A stretch of DNA of 64,000 nt from Saprospiraceae bacterium (GTDB lineage: Bacteria > Bacteroidota > Bacteroidia > Chitinophagales > Saprospiraceae), in the NCBI GenBank assembly GCA_016714985.1, contig JADKBS010000015.1:131561-195560 (forward strand), read 5' to 3'. Below the pieces are notes generated by a model. That model saw only the letters and a list, made by a program, of their open reading frames with translations. It was not told the DNA's origin and ran no database searches. Below, piece after piece: positions 29,447 to 38,500 of this stretch. Numbering within the stretch: position 1 is the stretch's first letter; the number at the start of each line of letters is the position of its first letter. The translations under genes and the position numbers were made by a program.

Positions 29447-29928
29447 ATGATGGAATTGCAGCAGCATTTTCAGAACATCCGGCAGCTTATCCGGCAGGCG
29501 AAGAGCGATGCTTGGGAGGCAGTCAATACCAGTTTTGTAAGCGTAAGGTGGCAAATTGGCGGCTACCTTAGCCTAAAATTGAACGAAGCCAATTACGGTG
29601 CTAAAGTTGTGGACTCATTGGCTGTCTGGCTAAGGCAACAAGACCCAGAACTGCAAGGGTTCGACAGGCGTAGCTTGTATCGGATGAGGCAGTTTTTCGA
29701 GACTTGGCATCACCTAGATTTTGAGGATATGGGCATTGCCAATAAACATGTATTGCCGCTTGTAGGCAGCCTTTCAAGCAGAGAGAACACTGCAATTGAG
29801 ATTGTGGGGTCACTGACCCCACAATTGACGCAACTCCAAGGGATTTTGCCCAAGCAAGTGACCGGGTGTTGAATGCAATTGTGGCGACACTGTCACCAAA
29901 ATTGCCAGAACTCCCCCAGTTTAAGTAA
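29447..29928 (+). CDS. DUF1016 N-terminal domain protein lacking the nuclease domain (one frame break)
   Basis: About 160 residues after a single-base correction near 29836 (CTCC to CTCCC). The corrected frame gives PRDFAQASDRVLNAIVATLSPKL and stops at 29928. Uncorrected, the frame stops at 29872. Residues about 5-85 (IRQLIRQAKSDAWEAVNTSF ... YLSLKLNEANYGAKVVDSLAVWLRQQDPELQGFDRRSLYRMRQFFETW) are the DUF1016/YhcG N-terminal domain. The C-terminal PD-(D/E)xK nuclease domain present in the second copy (34113-35255) is absent, so this is a truncated or single-domain relative. Its tail carries two palindrome-encoded segments of the form xIVxxLxxxL. The role is unknown. YhcG-type proteins are linked to DNA-processing and accessory loci. 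Confidence 0.65.
29801..29825. repeat. In-frame palindrome in the DUF1016-N gene
   Basis: Perfect 12-bp arms (ATTGTGGGGTCA and complement) around a single C. It encodes EIVGSLTPQL in the gene. The outer ends ATTGTG/CACAAT are shared with the palindromes at 34872 and 34925; the inner bases differ but still pair. Confidence 0.85.
29875..29905. repeat. Second, imperfect in-frame palindrome in the DUF1016-N gene
   Basis: Arms of GCAATTGTGGCGACA type around a single C pair with two mismatches. In the corrected frame it encodes NAIVATLSPKL, the same residue pattern as the other palindromic segments. Confidence 0.7.
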
Positions 29929-29996
29929 ACTGCCTTGCCAAAATCAATTTCCAAACCAAGGGCTTGCACCTTACCTTCGCCCCAAATCAACACCAC

Positions 29997-32900
29997 ATGC
30001 ACAAACTCATTGCCACCCTTTTCCTAGCCTTTTTCGCTACCGCAATTTTTGCACAGCAGCGCCCCACCCCACCCCATTTCGAAGCAGACGCTCCCGCATG
30101 GGCACGGATGCTGCTCGAAGAAAGCCCCAACGTGCGGGACATCCAAGCCGCCTACCGTGCCTACTACGACGAGCGGCCCTTTCAAAAGAACAAATATACC
30201 CAGTTCTACAAGCGCTGGATGCAATGGGCTAGGCCGTTTGCGCAGCACGACGGAAGCTTGGCGATTTCGGATTGTGGATTGCGGATTGCGGATTGCGAGC
30301 GTAACACGACCCCCAATCCGCAATCCGCAATCGTAAATCCGCAATCAAGGGCGGCTACCTGGAGTTTTAATGGCCCCAAAGTCCACTTCTTCCCCGACGC
30401 CTCAGCCCAGAGCGTTGACCATACGAACATCTACGCCTTCGACATCTACGCTGCCGATCCGAACATCCTCTATGCCGGTGGCGAGGCGGGCGGCCTCTGG
30501 AAGACCTCCGACAAGGGGCTGAACTGGACGCTGCTCACCGCCGACGTGCTGCACGGTGCCTTCGGGGCGGTCGAAATCAACCCGCAGAACCCCGACATGG
30601 TGTATGCGGGCACGGGAGGCAAGCTCATCAAGACCTCCGATGGCGGGGCTACTTGGCAGACCGTCTATACCGAAAGTAATTTCTGGGCGCAGGAAATCTA
30701 CGTACACGAGGCCACGCCGGACATCGTACTGGTGGCCAGCGAACGGGGCCTGTTGCGTAGCACCGACGGCGGCGCCAACTGGGTGAAGCTCTGGAACGGC
30801 ACGAACGTCTGGGGCGTGAAGGCCAAGCCCGGCGACCCGAACACCGTCTGGGCCATCCGTGACAACAGCAACGGGGCGGACTTCATGATTTCCACCGATG
30901 CTGGCGCAACGTTTGCCCCCTCCACAGGCGCCATGTGGACGCCCACCGGCAACCGCCAAGTGACCGGGGCCATCATCGCCCCATGCCCCTCCAACCCCTC
31001 CAAGGTCTATGCCTACCTCAGTGGCGAGGGCGACCAGTTGGGCGGCTATATCGGCGTGTTCAAAAGCACCGACGGCGGCAGTACCTGGGCGAACACCAAC
31101 CCGAACAACCTCATCGGGCAGCCCTACTCCATCCCAAACCATACCAACGTAATGGACGCCAACGGCGTGGACTGGTTCACGCAGGGCTTTTATGACCAGG
31201 CCATCGTCGTCAACCCCTTGAACGACAACCAGTTGATAGCGGGCGGCTGCTCGTGGTTCCGCAGCAACGACGGCGGGGCCACGTGGTTCAGCTATGGCGG
31301 CTACGTGGGCGGCGGCGGCATCACCGGCGACCGCCACCCCGACATCCAATGGACTGCCGCTGTGGGCGGCGAGCTTTGGATTGCCTCCGACGGCGGCATG
31401 GTTTATTCCACCAATTTTGGGCAGGACGTGGTGGGCCGCAACAACGGCATCAGCGGGGCGGCGCTCTGGGGCTTTGACAGCGGCTGGAACGAGGACATCC
31501 TCGTGGGCGGACGCTACCACAACGGCAACATGGCCTACCACGAGAGTTTTCCCGCAGGGACGTATTATGCCATCGGCGGTGCCGAGGCACCAACGGGCTA
31601 CGTAAACCCCGGCCCGGAGCGCAAAATTTACCACTCCGACATCGGCGGCGACATCATCCGGCCCGGCTTCGGCAACGGGCTGGGCGGCTTCCCCGTGGGC
31701 ACCTGGCCCAACGAGAGCTATGCCTATTATGAAAACTCGGAGATGGAATGGCACCCCGACTGCTGGAACATCGTTTATCTCGGCAAGGACGACAAGCTCT
31801 GGCGCTCCACCGACGGCGGCACGACCTTCACCGTCCTCTACGACTTCCCCGGCGGCGACACCCGACGGGTCTATGAAATTGAAATTTTCAGGAACGACCC
31901 CAACCGCATGTACGTCTCGCAGTTCAACGGAACCGACGACGTGGTACACCGCAGCTACGACGGCGGCCTGACCTGGCAGATTTGCGCAGCACTCCCATTG
32001 CCCAACAACAACGACCGTATCAAAATGGCTGTCAGCGCCGAAAACCCCGATGTGCTCTGGGTTTCGGTGAGCTATGGTTCCAATGGTAAGAAGGTTTACA
32101 AGAGCACCGACGCCGGGGTCTCCTGGCAGAACTACACGACCAGCGCCCTCGACAACGCCACCGTGACCTGCATCATGGCACAATATGGAACAGATGGCGG
32201 CGTGTACGTGGGCACAACAAGGGGCATTTTTTACCGAAACAATTCGATGGCAAACTGGGAAGCCTATACCGACGGCCTGCCCATCAGCCTGGAGCCGAAC
32301 AAGATGAAACCTTTTTACAAAAAAGGCTTGATACGGATGGGCGCTTGGAACGGTGGCGTCTGGGAAGCACCGCTTTTCGAGCCGAGCGCCGTGCAGCCGC
32401 TGGCGATGGTGAACCAACTGACGAGCTTCTGCCCGACCGATACTTTCTACTTCGACGACCATAGCGTGGTGGCGCACGACAACATCTCATGGTCTTGGCA
32501 ATTCGCTGACGCTCAATCGGTTATTGGTGAAAACACGAGGACGCCAAGGGTCGTGTTCAACTCGGCTGGCGAAAAGCTGGCCGTGATGACGCTCACGACC
32601 TTTGGCGGCGTTTTTGTGGACAGCCTCACCGTGCAAGTGGGCGACGAATGCACCAGCCTATTGCCGGAGGCACTGCCCGGCAACGCCCTCCAACTGGATG
32701 GCGATGGCGACTATGCCACCATGAGCAACCCTATCAACCTCAACTCCAACACGGCGACCATCACGTTTTGGATGAACCCACAAGGCGACCAAAGCGATTG
32801 GGCAGGCGTGGTGCTGGCAAGGGGCGGCAACACGACGGCGGGCGTGCATTACGGCGAAAACAACGAACTGCACTATATGTGGAACGACGTGAACTGGTGG

Positions 32901-34022
32901 TGGAACACTGGCATCTTTCCGCCACAGGACGAATGGAGCCATGTTGCCTTGGTCATCGAACCGAACAAGGCGACGCTTTACCTGAACGGGATGCCAGCTA
33001 CCCTGAACACAACGCACGACATCGAAGAGTTCGACTCGCCGTTGGTTTTTGGAACCGACCCAAACTACTCCGACCGCTATTTTAACGGCCTCCTCGACGA
33101 GGTTTGCTTTTACGATAAAGCATTGACACAGAACCAGATACGGGAGGAAATGCACCTGACCCGCACCCATACAGACACGGACGGACTGCGCAGCTATTTC
33201 CAGTTCAACGAACAACCTGGCCTTGGCCCTTCCTTCGACCGAATCGGCAATGGCACCGCCAGCTTGGGCGGCGATGCCACAAGGCCGCTTTCAACCGTAA
33301 CGGTAGGGCCGGGCGTCAGCAGCCGCAAAACGGTGACAGCCAGCGGCCCGTTAACATTCGACGATACGGGTGTGACAGCAACTTTCGCCAGCGGTGCAGC
33401 TTTGCCAGATGGCGAGGTCATCATCACCCGCCTCGACATGATGCCACAGCAGTTCAGCTTTTCGACTACTTCCCAAGAACTCAGCCCCAGCTTTTGGGTG
33501 CTGCGCAATTACACTGAAAACCCGTTCTTCGATGAATTGGAAAGCATCGAGTTCACGCAGGTGGGCGAAGTTTTCCCGCAGTCCAACCCAACCCAGTATG
33601 CGCTGTACCATCGCTTGAACAAATACTACACCCCTACTTGGGACCTATTGGCGCCGCAAGCAACCGCCATCACGACTGGCACCAATGGCAGCGTGACTTT
33701 TGCCGATGGAAACGGCGTGGAGGAGCCTGCGCATTTCATCATTGCGCACCCCGACTTCGTGCCGACCAACGAGCCTTCAGCCAACAAAGTCTTGGTCAAC
33801 GTCTCGCCCAATCCAGTAGCTTCCAACGGGGTCTTGAACATCAGCACGAACCTCTTCGGCAAGGTGAAATTCAAGCTGTTCGATTCGAAAGGCCGTGCCG
33901 TTCGAGTGGCAGTTTTTGAGCAAAACGGGCAATTGGCATTGAACGGGCTGGCGGCGGGTGTTTATGCTTATTCCATCGAAAACGAGCGGGTGATGAGGTA
34001 TGGGAAAGTGGTAGTGGAGTGA
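29997..34022 (+). CDS. Secreted BNR/sortilin-type propeller protein with LamG-like domain and T9SS signal
   Basis: 1,341 residues from the ATG at 29997, chosen because it begins a signal peptide (MHKLIATLFLAFFATAIFAQ); the upstream ATG at 29964 adds only a hydrophilic stub. Residues about 130-820 contain many BNR/VPS10-like propeller motifs (WKTSDKGLNWTLL, IKTSDGGATWQTV, RSTDGGANWVKL, KSTDAGVSWQNY). A PKD-like segment is followed by a LamG/concanavalin-like domain (about 890-1060, ending LLDEVCFYDKALTQNQIREEM) and, at the end, a T9SS sorting domain (NVSPNPVASNGVLNIS ... GVYAYSIENERVMRYGK). Near residues 90-117 an inserted palindrome is translated in frame (DCGLRIADCERN...PQSAIVNPQS). It is probably an extracellular binding or glycan-active protein; catalytic residues are not identified. 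Confidence 0.8.
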   Translation: MHKLIATLFLAFFATAIFAQQRPTPPHFEADAPAWARMLLEESPNVRDIQAAYRAYYDERPFQKNKYTQFYKRWMQWARPFAQHDGSLAISDCGLRIADCERNTTPNPQSAIVNPQSRAATWSFNGPKVHFFPDASAQSVDHTNIYAFDIYAADPNILYAGGEAGGLWKTSDKGLNWTLLTADVLHGAFGAVEINPQNPDMVYAGTGGKLIKTSDGGATWQTVYTESNFWAQEIYVHEATPDIVLVASERGLLRSTDGGANWVKLWNGTNVWGVKAKPGDPNTVWAIRDNSNGADFMISTDAGATFAPSTGAMWTPTGNRQVTGAIIAPCPSNPSKVYAYLSGEGDQLGGYIGVFKSTDGGSTWANTNPNNLIGQPYSIPNHTNVMDANGVDWFTQGFYDQAIVVNPLNDNQLIAGGCSWFRSNDGGATWFSYGGYVGGGGITGDRHPDIQWTAAVGGELWIASDGGMVYSTNFGQDVVGRNNGISGAALWGFDSGWNEDILVGGRYHNGNMAYHESFPAGTYYAIGGAEAPTGYVNPGPERKIYHSDIGGDIIRPGFGNGLGGFPVGTWPNESYAYYENSEMEWHPDCWNIVYLGKDDKLWRSTDGGTTFTVLYDFPGGDTRRVYEIEIFRNDPNRMYVSQFNGTDDVVHRSYDGGLTWQICAALPLPNNNDRIKMAVSAENPDVLWVSVSYGSNGKKVYKSTDAGVSWQNYTTSALDNATVTCIMAQYGTDGGVYVGTTRGIFYRNNSMANWEAYTDGLPISLEPNKMKPFYKKGLIRMGAWNGGVWEAPLFEPSAVQPLAMVNQLTSFCPTDTFYFDDHSVVAHDNISWSWQFADAQSVIGENTRTPRVVFNSAGEKLAVMTLTTFGGVFVDSLTVQVGDECTSLLPEALPGNALQLDGDGDYATMSNPINLNSNTATITFWMNPQGDQSDWAGVVLARGGNTTAGVHYGENNELHYMWNDVNWWWNTGIFPPQDEWSHVALVIEPNKATLYLNGMPATLNTTHDIEEFDSPLVFGTDPNYSDRYFNGLLDEVCFYDKALTQNQIREEMHLTRTHTDTDGLRSYFQFNEQPGLGPSFDRIGNGTASLGGDATRPLSTVTVGPGVSSRKTVTASGPLTFDDTGVTATFASGAALPDGEVIITRLDMMPQQFSFSTTSQELSPSFWVLRNYTENPFFDELESIEFTQVGEVFPQSNPTQYALYHRLNKYYTPTWDLLAPQATAITTGTNGSVTFADGNGVEEPAHFIIAHPDFVPTNEPSANKVLVNVSPNPVASNGVLNISTNLFGKVKFKLFDSKGRAVRVAVFEQNGQLALNGLAAGVYAYSIENERVMRYGKVVVE
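30262..30347. repeat. Palindromic element inserted in frame in the BNR protein
   Basis: Left arm about 30262-30300 (repeats of GGATTGCGGATTGCG) and right arm about 30311-30347 (AATCCGCAATCCGCAATC) pair over some 34 bases with few mismatches around GTAACACGAC. The whole element is read through without a stop, adding about 28 residues between the signal/N-terminal helix region and the propeller. Confidence 0.8.
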
Positions 34023-34053
34023 GGGGAACCATCTCGCAGCTGGGGAGGGCGGC

Positions 34054-34119
34054 TCAGAAGCTTATCTCGCAGCTGGGCAGCAGGCGGCGGATAGTGGCTT
34101 GTTCGGATTCGGTTATTGG
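34054..34119 (-). pseudogene. C-terminal tail remnant of a leucine-rich-repeat protein
   Basis: On the minus strand the sequence reads PITESEQATIRRLLPSCEISF and then a stop at 34054. This matches the closing segment (NPxxxxEQxxLRxLLPNCxIxF) common at the end of Bacteroidota leucine-rich-repeat proteins. It has no body and overlaps the last codons of the DUF1016 gene in another frame. A further partial tail, AALPSCEM, follows at about 34030-34053. A close relative lies at 35362-35430. Confidence 0.5.
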
Positions 34120-35255
34120 TCGCGGAAATCCTCGTCCAACTCCCGTTCGAGGTCTTCTGTGCTCGGCAGGATGTTTTTCAGACTGTCGGGCAGGGTTTGC
34201 GTCAGGATGTATTCCGCCACGCCGAGGGGTTTGTGGATGTCCCGCAGCGAATATTCCACCACCGTGCGCTTGCCGGACTCCCTGCATAGGAGCAGCCCGA
34301 TGGTCGGCTGGTCCGGTTCGGTGCGCAGCAGGTCATCGGTAGCGGAGCAGTAGAAGTTGAGTTTCCCGGCATATTCAGGCAGGAACTTGCCGCCTTTCAA
34401 GTCCACGACCACGTAACAATGCAGCCGGGTATGGTAAAACAGCAAATCCATGCTGTAATCCTCGCCCGCTACCGTGATTTTGTATTGTCTGCCCACGAGG
34501 GCAAAGCCCTGCCCCAGTTCGAGCAGCACCTTTTCTACATGCAACATCATTGCAGCTTCCACGTCCCGTTCGAGGGCCTCATCGCCGAGGTTCAGGAAAT
34601 CGAAGTTATATGGGTTTTTCAGCATCTCCCGGGCCAGGTCGCCTTGCGGCTGGGGCAACGTCCATTCAAAATTAGTGATGGCTTTGCCCTGGCGGTCATA
34701 CAGGTTTTGCTTCATCTGGGAGCGCAAGGCATCCCGGCTCCAGTTGTTTTCGACGGTTTTTTTGAGGTAAAAAATGGCTTCGTGGGTATCGGAACATTTG
34801 TCGAGTATGACTTGGTGATGCCCCCAGGGTACGGCAAAAAAAATCGTAACAAATTGGTTGTCAATGTTTTGAAATTGTGCAGCAAGTTGCTGCACAATTT
34901 CATTTTCAGGGTGGCTCGATTCCGGCAATTGTGCAGCAACTTGCTGCACAATTGCGGGATGTTCCCGATAGTACAAGTACCACTTTCGGATGTAAAACAA
35001 GTTCCGAGTAGAAAACCCCGTCAGGTGCGGGAAAGCCGCCTTCAAGTCTTTGGCGAAACGGGGTATCAGTCCCTCGCCCCATGCAGCGGTTTCTTGCTGC
35101 GCCACGATGTCGCTGCCCAAAACCCAGTAAAGCCGCAGCAGTTCGGTATTGACCCGGATGGCAGCCTTGATTTGGGTGGCTTGGATGCGGCTTTTCCAAT
35201 GGGAAAGCCATTCGGCGTATGGAGACGGGGACGGGGAGTGTTCGGCTTTGCTCAT
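34113..35255 (-). CDS. DUF1016 (YhcG family) protein with C-terminal PD-(D/E)xK nuclease domain
   Basis: 380 residues, full length for the family. Residues about 12-90 are the N-terminal DUF1016 helical domain (WLSHWKSRIQATQIKAAIRVNTELLRLYWVLGSDI ... FPHLTGFSTRNLFYIRKWYL). Residues about 155-380 are the nuclease part: PWGHHQVILDKC, FVGRQYKITV-like GRQYKITVAGEDYSMDLLFYH, then YVVVDLKGGKFLPEYAGKLNFY, in which D-x(n)-D-L-K gives the PD-(D/E)xK metal site, and IGLLLCRESGKRTVVEYSLRD. Between the two domains two palindromic DNA segments are translated as AIVQQVAAQL and EIVQQLAAQF. The gene lies downstream of, and in the same direction as, the nuclease-STAND gene. The function is unknown; DUF1016 proteins recur beside restriction and other accessory systems. 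Confidence 0.85.
   Translation of the reverse strand: MSKAEHSPSPSPYAEWLSHWKSRIQATQIKAAIRVNTELLRLYWVLGSDIVAQQETAAWGEGLIPRFAKDLKAAFPHLTGFSTRNLFYIRKWYLYYREHPAIVQQVAAQLPESSHPENEIVQQLAAQFQNIDNQFVTIFFAVPWGHHQVILDKCSDTHEAIFYLKKTVENNWSRDALRSQMKQNLYDRQGKAITNFEWTLPQPQGDLAREMLKNPYNFDFLNLGDEALERDVEAAMMLHVEKVLLELGQGFALVGRQYKITVAGEDYSMDLLFYHTRLHCYVVVDLKGGKFLPEYAGKLNFYCSATDDLLRTEPDQPTIGLLLCRESGKRTVVEYSLRDIHKPLGVAEYILTQTLPDSLKNILPSTEDLERELDEDFRDQ
34872..34900. repeat. In-frame palindrome 1 of the full-length DUF1016 gene
   Basis: Perfect 14-bp arms (AAATTGTGCAGCAA and complement) around one G. It encodes EIVQQLAAQF on the minus strand, in the linker before the nuclease domain. Confidence 0.9.
34925..34955. 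repeat. In-frame palindrome 2 of the full-length DUF1016 gene
   Basis: Perfect 15-bp arms (GCAATTGTGCAGCAA and complement) around one C. It encodes AIVQQVAAQL. The core is the same as palindrome 1 apart from the central base and the outermost pairs. Confidence 0.9.
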
Positions 35256-35361
35256 TGTAGTTTATGTTGTGGTTGAACTTGCTGATATCGGCTGTCCAAT
35301 TGCAGCGCAAATTTGGGATTTTTTTGCTTTTTTGCTATCCAGTTTTCGGGGCAGGGGCGGC

Positions 35362-35430
35362 TTAGAAGGTTATTCCGCAGTTGGGGAGCAGGCGGCGGAG
35401 GGTGGCTTGTTCGGAGGCGGGGAGGGGGTT
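35362..35430 (-). pseudogene. Leucine-rich-repeat C-terminal tail remnant
   Basis: Reads NPLPASEQATLRRLLPNCGITF then stop, about 80% similar in DNA to the remnant at 34054-34119. There is no upstream body. Confidence 0.5.
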
Positions 35431-35435
35431 GTCCT

Positions 35436-35501
35436 TTATTCAAAAATCACCTTGCAATTGGGGAGGGCGGCACGGACTTTGGCGATTTCGGAGGGGCACA
35501 C
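35436..35501 (-). pseudogene. Second leucine-rich-repeat C-terminal tail remnant
   Basis: Reads VCPSEIAKVRAALPNCKVIFE then stop. It has the same closing pattern (LPNCxxxF) but a different sequence from the neighbouring tail, so it comes from a separate gene. Confidence 0.45.
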
Positions 35502-35521
35502 CTCACCATCTTGCAGCTGCG

Positions 35522-35575
35522 TTCCCCGAAATGGTTGGCCGTGCCGTCGCAACAAATGACGATGTTCTTTGGCAT
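35522..35575 (-). pseudogene. N-terminal remnant of a DUF2235-type hydrolase gene
   Basis: From the ATG at 35575, 13 bases after the nuclease-STAND stop, the minus strand reads MPKNIVICCDGTANHFGE. This matches the first strand and CDGTxN motif of DUF2235 (alpha/beta hydrolase, Tle1-type phospholipase) proteins. Similarity ends there, and the frame runs into unrelated sequence. Confidence 0.45.
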
Positions 35576-35587
35576 GGTGCAAGTGTT

Positions 35588-38500
35588 TTAGGCTCCGTCT
35601 TCTTCCAATTCCGCCACCTCAATGCCCGCCGCCTCCTTGTACAGCGCCGACTGCTTGAAATCCTCGTGCTGCTCGCCGTAGGCGGTTAGTGCGGCCTTGG
35701 CGGCGGCAGCCTCCGTGGCGAGGTCGGGGTGGCGGAGGGCGTGGTGGATGTGACCCAGCGTTAGATTAGATGAATGGGAGTTATACTGATATGTTATATC
35801 CTCGACGCAATTCAAGAGGATACGACGGCATAGCTGCTTCAATTCGTATTGGAAATAGGTGATGTCGGGGTATTCGGCGTAGCAGTTTAGCACTTTATGT
35901 ACATTGGTTTTTCTCAGGTAGCTGAGTGCAGGTTTGTAGCCCTTTATGATGGTCGAAACAATTGACCTATGCGCTTCGACCCCAAAATAGGGCAAATAAA
36001 GCAGTGTGAAACTGAGGTTTGCGTACTCGTTCCTTCGATTGTGTATTTCACTGACTATCCTATTTGCCATTGCCTTGTCCATAAGGTCTGATGAAAGCAC
36101 AAGTGTTTTCAATGCACTAAAATATAGATTTTTGTAGTCTTGTATTGGCTGATTCAATATAGTGCGGGCAGCATTAATAGCGGCTTTTTCCCCATTCAAA
36201 ACCTTCAGCGCCGTGCTGACTATCTCTGGAGCTAAGTTTTTGAAGAAGTCCGCTTGCTTTAGAATGGCCTCCGCTGCCGCCTTTGCCAACTCGCTGCCTG
36301 CCTTGTTCATCGCCGTGCTGACTATCTCTTTGTTATCAATATGAAATAAATCAACCTTTTCAAGGATGATTTCCGCTGCCTTTTTTGCCTCCTCGCCGCC
36401 CGCCTTTTTCAGCGCCGTGCTGACTATCTCTTTGTTATCAATATGAAATAAATCAACCTTTTCAAGGATGATTTCCGCTGCCTTTTTTGCCTCCTCACCG
36501 CCCGCCTTTTTCAGCGCCGTGCTAACTATCGAATCAGGCAGTTTGAAGAAGTCCTCCTGTTCCAAGATGGCCTCTGCTGCCGCCTTTGCCTCCTTGCCGG
36601 TCGCCTTGTTCATCGCCGTGCTGACTATCTCAAAGGGCAGGTTTTTGAAGAAGTCCTCCTTTTCAAGGATGGCCTCCGCTGCCGTTCTCGCCGCCTCGCT
36701 GCTCGCCTTGTTCAGCGAAGTGCTAACTATCTGGGAGGGCAAGTTTTTGAAGAAGTCCGCTTGCGACAGGATGGCCTCCGTTGCCGTTCTCGCCGCCTCG
36801 CTGCTCGCCTTGTTCAGCGCAGTGCTAACTATCTGGGAGCGCAAGTTTTTGAAGAAGTCCGCTTGCTTCAGGATGGCCTCCGCTGCCGTTCTCGCCGCCT
36901 CGCTGCCCGCCTTGTTCAGCGCCGTGCTGACTATCGAATCAGGCAGTTTGAAGAAGTCCGGTTGCGACAGGATGGCCTCCGATGCCGTTCTCGCCGCCTC
37001 GCTGCTCGCCTTGTTCAGCGCAGTGCTGACTATCGAATCAGGCAGTTTGAAGAAGTCCGCTTGCGACAGGATGGCCTCCGCTGCCTTCTTAGCGTCCTCA
37101 TTTTTTGCAAAGCGGAATGCATGCGCTACATTTATATTATACAATGATGAAAGCTGTGGCAACGCCAATACAACACGGCATACCTCCTCGCTATTCTCAC
37201 GGGACAATCCCAACAAAACCGCCTTAAACAATCCACTGACCACCCCACCCATTTTAACTCTCAGTAGGGTCTTTAACCAATCCATTGCATCCTCGTCCAC
37301 TTCCACCCCCTGGTCGGTATGCATCCATAACCATAGCGTGAGCAGGCCGTTTGGGTCAGGTTCCGTATCGGCCTGAGTCATGGCTTCCAGCAATTTGGAG
37401 AGTTCGTAATCACCGAACTTAAAGGCCTTTTTCAGTGCTTCCCGTTGCGCTGGAGCGAACACGATGCCCTGCTGGGGCAGTACGTCGTGGTGAAAGCGAA
37501 CAAAGTAGAACTTGGCCTTGCCGCTTAGCTCATCTTTCCTATTGGTGGTTTTGGTCTCAATGTTCACGAAGGCCTTGACCTGTTCCGGGTAGTTTTTCTT
37601 GATTCTGTCGAGCAGATCGGGGTTTCCAAAATGGGTGGCGACTTTCTTGAAAAAAGCTTCTGGGAACAGGGTATAGCCCATTTTTTCGGAAGCAAAGATT
37701 TTGGCGAGCAGGTACAAGGCTTTGCCAAGCCCCTTGTGTTCAGATTCTTCCAGTGCCAGCAGCTTTTTGGCGATAATTTGCCGGAAGGGGACGAGTGCAT
37801 TGTCCTTTAGGTCAATATCCGTATGCTGGTCGGCCTCCTGTACCATGGTAGCCGCCACAAAAAGGATGACAAAGAGCGAGGCATTTTCCGTGAACCTGCC
37901 CTTTTTGTCAGACTTCCAGCCGATGTTAATTTCTTTTCCGCCCAGCCCGCCGAGCTTTAGTATCACCTCTCGGTAGCCATCGTACCGTGCTGCGATATGC
38001 TCAAGGATGGCCGGGTTCTCCTCTGCTTCCAATACAATGTGGGTATCTGGGTAGCAATACTTGCCGTACACGTCGGACTGGTAACTGCGGTCGCCAATCA
38101 GGACAAAGACATTTTGCCGATTGTCGTCGGTCAGCCAAATTGAAGAACTCCTTGCCGGGGTCGCCTTTCATGTATGTGTACCAGTCGTCCACAAAGATGA
38201 GGTGGCGCAGGTGCTGGTTTTGGCCGATGGCCTCGGTGTAGGATCCCATGAAGGTGTCCATGCTCCTCACCCACCAACAGGCGTCGCCAGCCTTGGCCCG
38301 TTCCAGGGCTATACGGCGGAGCAGGGTGGTCTTTCCACTTCCGCCCTGCCCTTCCACCACCGTCACCACTCTCTGGCCCAGGATTTTTTTGTCCAAAAGC
38401 CCTTCTAATTTGGCCATCACCTTGTCACGGCGTTCGTCCAATGCGGCCAGGCCGTGTTCTACGCCAATCCACTGGCAAAGCTCGTCGGTGAGGCCAGTGT

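Larger units (their letters stand above)
35256..35587. other. Gene graveyard between the nuclease-STAND gene and DUF1016
   Basis: No intact gene. On the minus strand it holds the start of a DUF2235-like gene (35522-35575) and two leucine-rich-repeat tail remnants (35436-35501 and 35362-35430), all in the direction of the flanking genes. The rest (35256-35360) shows nothing. Confidence 0.55.

Noticed and set aside
30402..32477. 691-codon open frame on the minus strand
   Set aside because: It lies opposite the BNR propeller protein; high G+C third positions leave the complement open. The translation is Val/Gly/His-rich without domains.
36195..37110. Possible CRISPR-like or minisatellite array
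   Set aside because: Period about 102-108 bp with no spacer/repeat alternation, and every unit is in frame within a long coding sequence.
36468..37376. 302-codon plus-strand frame rich in Ala/Ser/Leu repeats
   Set aside because: Antisense to the repeat array of the nuclease-STAND gene.
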